From Acidobacteriota bacterium (GTDB taxonomy: Bacteria; Acidobacteriota; Vicinamibacteria; Vicinamibacterales; 2-12-FULL-66-21): a DNA stretch of 6,010 bases. The position numbers and the translations under genes were made by a program. The stretch spans positions 1 to 6,010 of the forward strand of contig JAIVJE010000544.1 of the NCBI GenBank assembly GCA_020200195.1, written 5' to 3'. This document shows positions 1 through 5,925 of the stretch, piece by piece. A model generated the notes under the pieces. That model searched no databases. It was not told the origin of the DNA and worked only from the letters and a program-made list of their open reading frames with translations. The stretch's first letter is position 1; the number at the start of each line of letters is the position of its first letter.

Positions 1-177
1 GAACGCGTCGAAGCTGACTGAGGCGTCCTGTTCCGCCTGTCGGACATCTCCACAGAGCGAGTACGTCACGGCCCGACAGCTTTTTTCCAGCTCACGCAGC
101 GTTGGCATCATCCATTCCCAGCGGCCCTGGATACCGGGAATCAACACGAGCGGCGGTCCTGATCCGCGATCGAACAT
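1..177 (-). CDS. Alpha/beta hydrolase, N-terminal part (runs off window)
   Basis: The first 59 codons of a leftward gene are present; the rest lies beyond position 1. The translation starts MFDRGSGPPLVLIPGIQG and continues with GRWEWMMPTLRELEKS. This is the usual opening of an alpha/beta-hydrolase fold: a GSGPPLVLIPG strand and oxyanion-hole loop (residues 5-18), a tryptophan-containing turn, then a helix and the strand CRAVTYSLCGD (34-44). The nucleophile elbow (GxSxG) and the other catalytic residues are outside the window, so substrate and reaction cannot be given. The ATG at 175-177 is the only standard start seen near the domain; it lies 5 nt after the stop of the dehydrogenase/hydratase gene, so the two are probably co-transcribed and coupled. 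The ribosome binding site is weak (GAG about 13 nt upstream). A role in acyl-ester or acyl-CoA metabolism would fit the operon but is only inferred. Confidence 0.75.
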   Translation of the reverse strand, partial: MFDRGSGPPLVLIPGIQGRWEWMMPTLRELEKSCRAVTYSLCGDVRQAEQDASVSFDAF

Positions 178-182
178 GAGCG

Positions 183-2234
183 TCAGTTTCTCAGCGTCTT
201 GCCGGTTTTCAAGGTGTAGGCGATACGCTCCTGCGTTCGACGTTCGCCACACAGGCTGAGGAACGCCTCACGCTCGAGATCGAGCAGTTGCTGTTCGGTG
301 ACCGTCGAGGCGTGCGTGAGGCTGCCGCCTGCCAGGATCCACGCGAGCTTGCGTCCGATGAACGCGTCGTGCTCGCTGATGCGCCCGGCGCGGGACGCCA
401 GGTGGACGCCCAGCTTCAGGGTGGCCTGCACGCCGTCACCGCCGACCCTGATCGCGGCACGCGGTCTGGGCTTTATGTAGTCGGCGGCACGCGCCAGGCC
501 GTGCGCCTTCGTATCGGTGAGCAGATGTTCCCGGTTCATCGTCACCGCGTCGACGTCGCGGAGGTAGCCGATCCGCCGTGCATCCGCCGCGCTCGTCGAG
601 ACTTTCGCAAACCCGATGGTCTCGAACACACGTTGCGCGTGCGACAGCGGATCAGCGCCGTCGCCGGCGGTGTCCATCGCGCGAACGAGCATCTCCTTCG
701 TGCCGCCGCCTGCGGGAATCAGGCCTACACCGACTTCAACCAATCCCATGTACGTTTCCGCAGCGGCGTGTACCCGGTCACCGTGGAGGGCGATCTCGCA
801 GCCGCCGCCGAGCGCCAGCCCGGCCGGCGCCACGACGACGGGGACGTCCGAGTATTTCAGCGCCATCGTCGCCCCCTGAAACGCACGAACCATCATGTCG
901 ACCTCGTCCCAGTTGCCTTCCTGCGCTTCGAGCAGGAGCAGCATCAAGTTCGCGCCGGCCGAGAAGTTGGGAGCGTTATTACCGATGACGAGCGCGGTGA
1001 AGTTGGCCGCCGCCTCCTTCACCCCGGCCTGAAGCATCTGGATGGTGTCGCCGCCGATGGCGTTCATTTTCGAGTGGAACTCGACGCACAGGACGCCATC
1101 ACCAAGGTCGACGAGGCTGGCGCCGGCGTTTTTCCGTACGACTTTGGGGGGACTGCCACCTTTTCTGGCTGTGGCCTGGGACGGGGTGGCGCTTCCCGGC
1201 TCAACGGTGGCTGTGCCCAGTTCGAAGGCGCCATGCGCCAGCGCGTCACGCGCCAGCGGCGGGACCTCAGTGACGCCACAGGCCTCGAGCACCGCTTTCA
1301 CCCCAATGGCATTCCACGTCTCGAACGGTCCGAGGTCCCAGCCGAATCCCCATCGCATCGCGCGATCGACATCGTCGATGGAATGTGCGATGTCGAGAGC
1401 CACGCGGGCCGCGTACACCAAAGTTCGCCCGAGGGTGTCGCGCAGAAACGCGCCGACCTTGTCGTGGCCCAGGAACAGTGTCCGGATTCGGGTCCCGACG
1501 TCGTCAATCGAGCGCGCCGTATCGAGCGACGGCAGACGAGCGGGCTGCGTGGGCCGGTACTCCATCGCGGCGGGGTCGAGCGTCAGGATCGCTCCCGCAG
1601 CATCTTTCGTGAAAAACCCTCGGCCAGCTTTCACGCCGACCGAGCCGCGTCGGAGCAGCTCCTCGACCACCGCAGGCATGGCGAAGACGGCGCGGTCCTC
1701 TTCACGTTCCAACCGATCGGCGAGGTTCCGCGTCACGTGCGCCAGAACGTCGATACCAGCGATGTCCATGGTGCGGAACGTCGCACTCCTGGCCCGACCG
1801 ATAGCCGGCCCGGTCATCGCCTCGATCTCCTCGATGGTGTAGTCGCCGGTCGCGAGCGCCCTGAAAACCTGCATCACGCCGAACAGCCCGATGTGGTTTG
1901 CGATGAAGTTCGGCGTGTCCTTCGCGATAACGACGCCTTTGCCGAGACGGCGATCGGCGAAGCGGCTGACGGCTGCGAGCACCTCGCGATCGGTATCCGG
2001 CGTCGGGATCAGCTCGAGCAGCCGAAGGTATCTGGGCGGATTGAAAAAATGCGTGCCCAGCCAATGCTCGCTGAAAAAGGGATCCGGCTTCAGCGTCTTC
2101 GCACGTTCGAGCCCCTCGCGTGCGGCAGTAGGTGTGACGTCGAGGAGCAAGGCCGGAACGCCTGCATTGGCGAAGTGGGCGGCGATCTGCGCACCCATGG
2201 TGCCTGCGCCGAGGACCGCAACAGATCTGATCAC
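183..2234 (-). CDS. fadN: FadN-type 3-hydroxyacyl-CoA dehydrogenase / enoyl-CoA hydratase with internal deletion
   Basis: This is a bifunctional beta-oxidation enzyme of 683 residues with the FadN order, dehydrogenase first and hydratase last, the reverse of E. coli FadB. Family members hydrate enoyl-CoA and oxidise 3-hydroxyacyl-CoA with NAD in the cytoplasm. Visible parts are the NAD-binding GAGTMG (9-14), GTHFFNPP with the catalytic His62, the Glu74 of LLELIP, KDTPNFIANH (105-114) with Asn113, two helical 3HCDH C-terminal repeats (about 108-210 and 245-335), a linker, and a crotonase domain (about 370-545) with SAGANL, GGGCE (Glu480) and VEVGVGLIPAGGG (Glu500). A helical tail follows. FadN proteins are usually near 790 residues. 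Here GAGTMG and KDTPNF are about 95 residues apart, against about 180 in related dehydrogenases, so roughly 80 residues are missing after residue 55, including the SNTSGI catalytic-serine segment. The dehydrogenase half is probably inactive as read; the hydratase half looks intact. The GTG start overlaps the regulator stop (GTGA) and places the first beta-strand at the N-terminus as expected. Confidence 0.9.
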   Translation of the reverse strand: MIRSVAVLGAGTMGAQIAAHFANAGVPALLLDVTPTAAREGLERAKTLKPDPFFSEHWLGTHFFNPPRYLRLLELIPTPDTDREVLAAVSRFADRRLGKGVVIAKDTPNFIANHIGLFGVMQVFRALATGDYTIEEIEAMTGPAIGRARSATFRTMDIAGIDVLAHVTRNLADRLEREEDRAVFAMPAVVEELLRRGSVGVKAGRGFFTKDAAGAILTLDPAAMEYRPTQPARLPSLDTARSIDDVGTRIRTLFLGHDKVGAFLRDTLGRTLVYAARVALDIAHSIDDVDRAMRWGFGWDLGPFETWNAIGVKAVLEACGVTEVPPLARDALAHGAFELGTATVEPGSATPSQATARKGGSPPKVVRKNAGASLVDLGDGVLCVEFHSKMNAIGGDTIQMLQAGVKEAAANFTALVIGNNAPNFSAGANLMLLLLEAQEGNWDEVDMMVRAFQGATMALKYSDVPVVVAPAGLALGGGCEIALHGDRVHAAAETYMGLVEVGVGLIPAGGGTKEMLVRAMDTAGDGADPLSHAQRVFETIGFAKVSTSAADARRIGYLRDVDAVTMNREHLLTDTKAHGLARAADYIKPRPRAAIRVGGDGVQATLKLGVHLASRAGRISEHDAFIGRKLAWILAGGSLTHASTVTEQQLLDLEREAFLSLCGERRTQERIAYTLKTGKTLRN
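2058..2087 (-). other. Apparent in-frame deletion junction in fadN
   Basis: Around residues 50-58 the protein passes directly from LKPDPFFS, the helix after the first Rossmann strands, into EHWLGTHFFNPP, the catalytic-histidine segment. In the family these are separated by a stretch holding the VVEN/EAVVE strand and the SNTSGI serine motif. The reading frame is kept, so the missing DNA would be a multiple of three, about 240 bp. The junction DNA shows no insertion-sequence remnant or obvious repeat. The deletion is inferred from remembered family structure, not from an alignment. Confidence 0.7.
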
Positions 2235-2887
2235 TTCTGCCCCCGCACGTGACTCCTTCCGAGCCCTCCGACGAACAGGTCGACGATGACGTCCGCTTCC
2301 GAGGCGAGGGAGTACTTTCGCTTGCTGAGAATCCAGTTCGTCGCCATTTCGTCGAGGGCGCCGAAGAACAGCTTGGCCGCCAGCGTCGGATTGACCTGCC
2401 GTTTGAAGAGGCCTTCGGACTGCCCCTGCGAGATGACGTCCCGAATGATGCCGAGATATTCGCGGAGTTGCGTAGTCGAGAAACGCTCCATGAATTTCGT
2501 CGACTGCCGAAGCTCAATCTGGAAAACGACCGCGAGCGCGCGGTCGCGGCCGAGCCTGTCGAGGTGGAGCCGGGCGATCGCGCGCAGGCCCGCGACAGGA
2601 TCGGCGAAGCCGGACACGCTGTCGCGCCCTTCGGCAATCGCCGCCTTCATCGTGCGCTCGAAGATGGAAATCAGCAGGTCGTCTTTCCCGCGGAAGTACA
2701 AGTAGACGGTACCGGCCGCGACGCCGGCGGCTCGGGCCACGTCGGCGACCTGTGCGTTGAAGAACCCGCGGACGGCGAAGGTCTCGATGGCGGCGCGCAG
2801 GATCGCGTCACGTTTATCCGCCTTGTCGGGACGGCTGGCGAGCGGGGCGGTTCGTAGCGTGGTCGGCGCCAATGAATGAATGTTCAT
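2231..2887 (-). CDS. fadR: TetR-family fatty-acid regulator, FadR/YsiA type
   Basis: This 218-residue protein is a TetR-family repressor. After a poorly conserved 25-residue leader, the DNA-binding domain runs from KRDAILRAAIETFAVRGF (25-42) through the helix-turn-helix VADVARAAGVAAGTVYLYFRGKDDL (47-71). The ligand domain carries the hallmarks of the B. subtilis FadR (YsiA) branch: LAVVFQIELRQS (118-129) and FFGALDEMATNWILSKRKYSL (174-194). Members of this branch repress beta-oxidation genes and release DNA when they bind long-chain acyl-CoA. The start is fixed by a TGA immediately upstream in frame and by an AGGGG box 6 nt before the ATG. The gene is first in the leftward operon, overlaps fadN by 4 nt, and has a FadR-like operator across its own start codon, so it is probably autoregulated. 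Identification of the branch is confident; the ligand is inferred. Confidence 0.92.
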   Translation of the reverse strand: MNIHSLAPTTLRTAPLASRPDKADKRDAILRAAIETFAVRGFFNAQVADVARAAGVAAGTVYLYFRGKDDLLISIFERTMKAAIAEGRDSVSGFADPVAGLRAIARLHLDRLGRDRALAVVFQIELRQSTKFMERFSTTQLREYLGIIRDVISQGQSEGLFKRQVNPTLAAKLFFGALDEMATNWILSKRKYSLASEADVIVDLFVGGLGRSHVRGQK

Positions 2888-2892
2888 TCATT
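2871..2892. promoter_or_regulatory. FadR-type operator (perfect 10-bp inverted repeat)
   Basis: Arms AATGAATGAA (2871-2880) and TTCATTCATT (2883-2892) are exact reverse complements around a TG spacer. As I recall the B. subtilis FadR consensus, TGAATGAMTANTCATTCA, the core here differs at only one defined position. The adjacent gene encodes a FadR/YsiA-type protein, which makes this its probable binding site. It covers the first codons of fadR and would block transcription of the whole fadR-fadN-hydrolase operon. Binding is inferred from match and position. Confidence 0.85.
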
Positions 2893-2909
2893 GCCCCTGC
2901 CGCTGTCAA
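2881..2909 (-). promoter_or_regulatory. Possible sigma-70-like promoter overlapping the operator
   Basis: A perfect TTGACA (-35) occupies 2904-2909 on the minus strand. With a 17-nt spacer the -10 position would be TGAACA (2881-2886), a poor match to TATAAT that falls inside the FadR operator. Such overlap is a classic repressible layout. However, transcription would then begin near 2874, downstream of the fadR ATG, which conflicts with the AGGGG/ATG start. Either the true promoter lies further upstream or translation begins at the TTG codon at 2870-2872. The intergenic stretch 2893-3159 shows no other clear promoter to me. Confidence 0.3.
2894..2898 (-). promoter_or_regulatory. Ribosome binding site of fadR
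   Basis: AGGGG on the minus strand sits 6 nt before the fadR ATG at 2885-2887. It also precedes an out-of-frame ATG at 2889-2891. Together with the in-frame stop directly upstream, it supports the chosen start. Confidence 0.6.
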
Positions 2910-3159
2910 GAGACGTTTCGATTCGTCGAACCAGATCCTCGACCGCCAAGGACGGCAGAACGGTCAGAACTTTTGCGCGATTCAGCCTTTTGGAGTAGGC
3001 TGATCCACCGAGCCGGATTGCTGCGATCAGCGGGGGTAGTAACTCGTTGTAAATAAAGACGGCAGGGCTGGGCTGTGGTACGGGATGACCCTTGCATTGC
3101 CGGTCGCCGACGCACACCGTTCGAAATCGGACGATGTCCACACGACTTGGTTTTCCTTT

Positions 3160-3166
3160 GGAGGGG
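3160..3166 (+). promoter_or_regulatory. Ribosome binding site of the TonB-dependent receptor
   Basis: GGAGGGG is a strong Shine-Dalgarno sequence. Two consecutive ATG codons follow at 3169 and 3172; spacing from the GGAGG core is 4 and 7 nt respectively, so 3172 is preferred. This box rules out the in-frame ATG at 3085, which has no such site and would put about 28 polar residues before the signal peptide. Confidence 0.8.
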
Positions 3167-3171
3167 TGATG

Positions 3172-3885
3172 ATGAAAGTTCGAACGGCTCGGATGGTGGT
3201 GCTGTTCGCTGCGCTTGCCGCGTATGCAGCCCCCTCAACGGCCCAGGTCTTCACGGGAAGGATCGACGTGACCATCGTGGACGCCACCGGTGCCGTGCTG
3301 CCGGGGGTCACGGTGGAACTCGCGGGCCCGCAGAACGCGACCGCCGTGAGCGATGCCGGCGGCGAGGCGCATTTTCTGAACCTGGCGACCGGCACATACA
3401 CTGTGTCCGCGAAGCTGACGGGCTTCAACGACTACATGAACAACCGGGTCATCGTCGGCGCCGGCACCAGCGTGCCGCTCAAAGTCGCCCTGGCCATCGG
3501 CGGCGTTGCGGCTCAGGTTGACGTCACGTCCGACTCCCCTGTGGTCGACATCAAGAAGTCCACGGTGGCGACCAACGTCTCGCTCGAAGAGCTGCAGAAC
3601 ATTCCGTCCTCGCGTGATCCGTGGGTGGTCATGCAGACCGTCCCCGGCATCATCGTGGACCGGGTGAACGTCGGCGGCGCGGAATCCGGCCAGCAGTCGA
3701 ACTACCAGGCGAAGGGCGCGAGCGGCTCCGAGAACACCTGGAACATGGACGGAATTCCCATCACGGACATGGCGGCCACCGGCGCAACGCCGACCTATTA
3801 CGACATCGACATGTTCCAGGAGGCAAAGGTAACCGCACCGATCAGTACGGCGACTACGGGGCCGAGATCGGCGGCCCGATCATGA
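3172..3885 (+). CDS. TonB-dependent receptor, N-terminal fragment (signal peptide, regulatory-like domain, plug)
   Basis: This is the 5' part of a broken outer-membrane receptor gene; 237 codons are read before a premature TGA. Residues 1-24 form a signal peptide: positive MKVRTAR, a hydrophobic core, and cleavage likely after PSTA before Gln25. Residues 26 to about 108 are a carboxypeptidase-regulatory-like beta-sandwich (GRIDVTIVDATGAVLPGVTV, then LATGTYTVSAKLTGF). The plug follows, with ELQNIPSSRDPWVVMQTVPG (140-159), the NYQAKGASGSENTWNMDGIPITD segment (177-198) and YYDIDMFQE (209-217). After residue 217 the sequence (AKVTAPISTATTGPRSAARS) no longer looks like the family and stops. Intact relatives continue through a GG..N.V.KSGTN segment into a barrel. 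The barrel is present downstream in another frame. Alone, this piece would be exported but could not form a channel. Confidence 0.85.
   Translation: MKVRTARMVVLFAALAAYAAPSTAQVFTGRIDVTIVDATGAVLPGVTVELAGPQNATAVSDAGGEAHFLNLATGTYTVSAKLTGFNDYMNNRVIVGAGTSVPLKVALAIGGVAAQVDVTSDSPVVDIKKSTVATNVSLEELQNIPSSRDPWVVMQTVPGIIVDRVNVGGAESGQQSNYQAKGASGSENTWNMDGIPITDMAATGATPTYYDIDMFQEAKVTAPISTATTGPRSAARS
3816..3830 (+). other. Out-of-frame deletion junction in the receptor gene
   Basis: Upstream of about 3822 the family sequence is read in the frame of 3172 (YYDIDMFQE). From 3822 it is read in the frame that ends at 5840 (GKGNRTDQYGDYGAEIGGPI). The plug-to-barrel connection expected between them, with its conserved GG..N.V.KSGTN motif and the first barrel strand, is absent. 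I estimate 55-70 residues lost (165-210 bp) plus a frame change. A simple indel would not explain this, because sequence is missing as well as shifted. Confidence 0.75.
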
Positions 3886-5840
3886 AGGACAAGTGGTGGG
3901 CGTGGGGCTCCTGGGGCAAGACCGACGTCCGCGTTCGCACGCTGACCGACGTGCTGGACCGCACGATCCTCCGGAACATCGGCGCCAAGACGCAGGCGCA
4001 GGTCACCGACACGACACGCCTGGGCTTCACGTTTTTCGAGGGGAACAAGCTGAAGTTCGGCCGCGGGGCGAGCGCCACACGCCCGGACGAGACGACGTGG
4101 AACCAGGACGGCCCAACGCGCATTTACAAGGGCGAAGCCAACTGGGTCGTCGGCAGCAACCTGTTCGTCACGGCGCGGGGCGCGCACTCGCAGATGGGCT
4201 TCCAGCTCGTGCCGTGCGGCGGCATGGACAAAGCAGCCTATCAAGACGACGGCGGCGTGTGGCACAACTCGTTCGTGTTCTACAAGTCCGACCGCCCGCA
4301 GGACACGGTGCTCGCCGACGCGAACTGGTTCCGCGGCCGGCACGAGGTCAAGTTCGGTTTCTCCTGGCGCCGCGCGGTCGTCGAGTCGGTCTCGCAGTGG
4401 CCCGGCAACAAGGTCATAAGCATCCACATCGGGTATCCGGACATTTTCGCAGTCGTGCAACGTGACTGGGCGTCCAATACCGAAGGGCGCTATATCAACG
4501 GCTACATCGGCGACACGATCTCGATGAAACGCCTGACGCTGAACCTCGGCGCGCGCATCGATCACGCGACTTCGTCGGTGACCGAGACGTCCGTGACGGC
4601 GCACCCAGTGCTGCCGAGCCTGCTGCCAGCGCTCAGCGCGCCGGCCGTGGAGAAGGCTTATGACTTCACGAGCGTGTCGCCGCGCGTCGGTCTGACCTAC
4701 GCGCTCGACGAGAATCGAAAGACCCTTGCGCGCGCGAGCTACTCGCTGTTCGCGTCGCAGCTCGGCGCGGCCGACGCGTCGTTCGTGTCCGCCATCCAGT
4801 ATTCGTACATCTACTATTACGCCGCAGATGCGAATGGAAACGGAACGGCGGAAGCCAACGAAATCCTCTTCAACCTCGGCAACCTCGGCTACGTCGGCTT
4901 CGACCCGGCCAACCCGACGGCGCTGACGAGCGTGAACAAAATCGGCGACGTGAGCTCGCCGCGGACGCACGAAGTGTTGTTCGGCCTCGACCATGAGCTG
5001 ATCCCCAATCTCGGGTTGAGCGGCACTTTCACATACCGCTATTTCACCAACATGCGCTGGACGCCGCGCATCGATGTGCGCCAGAACGACTACACGCAGA
5101 CCGGCACGCTGACCGGGAGCGCGGAGCCTGTGGGCTCGTTCAGCGTCCCTTACTATGCACTGAACGCCTCGGCCGTTCCGCCCGGCGGCGGGCGCGAGGC
5201 GATCAACCGAGACGGTTACCACCAGCGGTACTGGGGCTTCGAGGCCAGCGCCACCAAGCGCATGTCCAACCGCTGGATGATGCGGCTCGGCTTCTCGACC
5301 AACGATCACCGAGAGTACTTCGACGACCCGAACACGTCGATCGAAGACCCGACGCCAGGCCCCGCCAACCCGTTGAAAGACGGCGGCGTCGTCATCCGCG
5401 CGACCGGCGGGAGCGGGAAGAGCGGCATCTACATGATCCTGCCGAAGTACCAGTTCATCGCGAACGGCCTGTATCAGGGACCGTGGGGGATCAACTTCGG
5501 CGCGAACCTGGTGACGCGGCAGGGCTTCGGCCAGCCCTACTTCCGCGACCAGGTCACGACGGGGGATCCGCTCGGCAGCAAAAAGAGCGTGCTGATCAAC
5601 TCCGACGTGAACGAGCAGCGTCTGCCCGCGGTGACTTCACTGGATGTCCGTCTGGAGAAGGGGATCAGGATTCGGCGCGCCAACCTGAACCTCGACTTCG
5701 ACGTGTTCAACGTCACCAACAAGGCGACCGTGCTCGGCCGCCAGTACAATCTGCGGATCACCGGCAACCGCGGCTTCAACAGGGTGCTGGAGATCATGAA
5801 CCCGCGCATCCTGCGGTTGGGTCTGCGGATCAACTTCTAA
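3882..5840 (+). CDS. TonB-dependent receptor, C-terminal beta-barrel fragment
   Basis: This is the 3' part of the same receptor, 652 residues from the ATG at 3882; family-like sequence in this frame extends back to 3822. It consists of alternating amphipathic strands typical of a TonB-dependent outer-membrane barrel, with tracts such as WWAWGSWGKTDVRVRTLTD, YKGEANWVVGSNLFVTARG, LTLNLGARIDHATSS, SPRVGLTYALDENRKTLARA and YKGE/YGDYG-type turns. An extracellular-loop-like DANGNGTAEANE stretch, which resembles a calcium-binding DxNxNG loop, lies in the middle. The protein ends ILRLGLRINF: the terminal Phe is the barrel-assembly signal. The fragment has no signal peptide, so it could not reach the outer membrane unless joined to the upstream part. 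Its ATG overlaps the upstream TGA (ATGA, 3882-3885), but this Met is an internal residue of the family (GGPIM), so the overlap is probably accidental. The substrate is unknown; relatives are annotated for carbohydrate or peptide uptake without proof. Confidence 0.85.
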   Translation: MKDKWWAWGSWGKTDVRVRTLTDVLDRTILRNIGAKTQAQVTDTTRLGFTFFEGNKLKFGRGASATRPDETTWNQDGPTRIYKGEANWVVGSNLFVTARGAHSQMGFQLVPCGGMDKAAYQDDGGVWHNSFVFYKSDRPQDTVLADANWFRGRHEVKFGFSWRRAVVESVSQWPGNKVISIHIGYPDIFAVVQRDWASNTEGRYINGYIGDTISMKRLTLNLGARIDHATSSVTETSVTAHPVLPSLLPALSAPAVEKAYDFTSVSPRVGLTYALDENRKTLARASYSLFASQLGAADASFVSAIQYSYIYYYAADANGNGTAEANEILFNLGNLGYVGFDPANPTALTSVNKIGDVSSPRTHEVLFGLDHELIPNLGLSGTFTYRYFTNMRWTPRIDVRQNDYTQTGTLTGSAEPVGSFSVPYYALNASAVPPGGGREAINRDGYHQRYWGFEASATKRMSNRWMMRLGFSTNDHREYFDDPNTSIEDPTPGPANPLKDGGVVIRATGGSGKSGIYMILPKYQFIANGLYQGPWGINFGANLVTRQGFGQPYFRDQVTTGDPLGSKKSVLINSDVNEQRLPAVTSLDVRLEKGIRIRRANLNLDFDVFNVTNKATVLGRQYNLRITGNRGFNRVLEIMNPRILRLGLRINF

Positions 5841-5861
5841 CGACGATTTGCGCTAGACTGC

Positions 5862-5900
5862 AAGCCCGGGGCTCTGAGAGGAGCCCCGGGTTTTATTGTT
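5862..5900 (+). terminator. Rho-independent terminator after the receptor gene
   Basis: Arms CCCGGGGCTC (5865-5874) and GAGCCCCGGG (5881-5890) form a perfect 10-bp GC-rich stem around the six-base loop TGAGAG, followed by TTTTATTGTT. The flanking bases 5862-5864 can extend the stem against the T-run. It lies 21 nt after the receptor stop codon and ends that transcript. Confidence 0.93.
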
Positions 5901-5925
5901 GGCGCTCACCTGCTTGTGAACTCTC

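Noticed and set aside
288..2252. A 654-codon open frame on the plus strand opposite fadN.
   Set aside because: It is exactly antisense to a clear enzyme gene, its translation is Arg/His/Asp-rich with no recognisable domain, and such frames arise from high GC at third positions of the real gene.
2917..2930. Short inverted repeat TTCGA/TCGAA with a 4-nt spacer near the fad promoter region.
   Set aside because: Five-base arms are too short to be meaningful without a second copy or a known regulator.
2999..3031. Inverted repeat GCTGATC/GATCAGC with a 19-nt spacer in the intergenic region.
   Set aside because: Seven-base arms with a long spacer are expected by chance in a region of this size, and nothing else supports an operator or hairpin.
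2884..3141. An 85-codon minus-strand frame ending in an ATGA overlap with fadR.
   Set aside because: It fills the divergent intergenic region, has mixed third-base composition unlike its neighbours, no clear ribosome binding site and no recognisable domain. The overlap arises within the operator's AATG repeats.
3085..3171. Upstream in-frame ATG at 3085 as the receptor start.
   Set aside because: No ribosome binding site precedes it and it would place a polar extension ahead of a typical signal peptide; GGAGGGG before 3172 fits far better.
3798..5309. A 503-codon open frame on the minus strand opposite the receptor barrel.
   Set aside because: Its translation is rich in Arg, Val, Ala and His and shows no fold; it mirrors the codon bias of the receptor gene.
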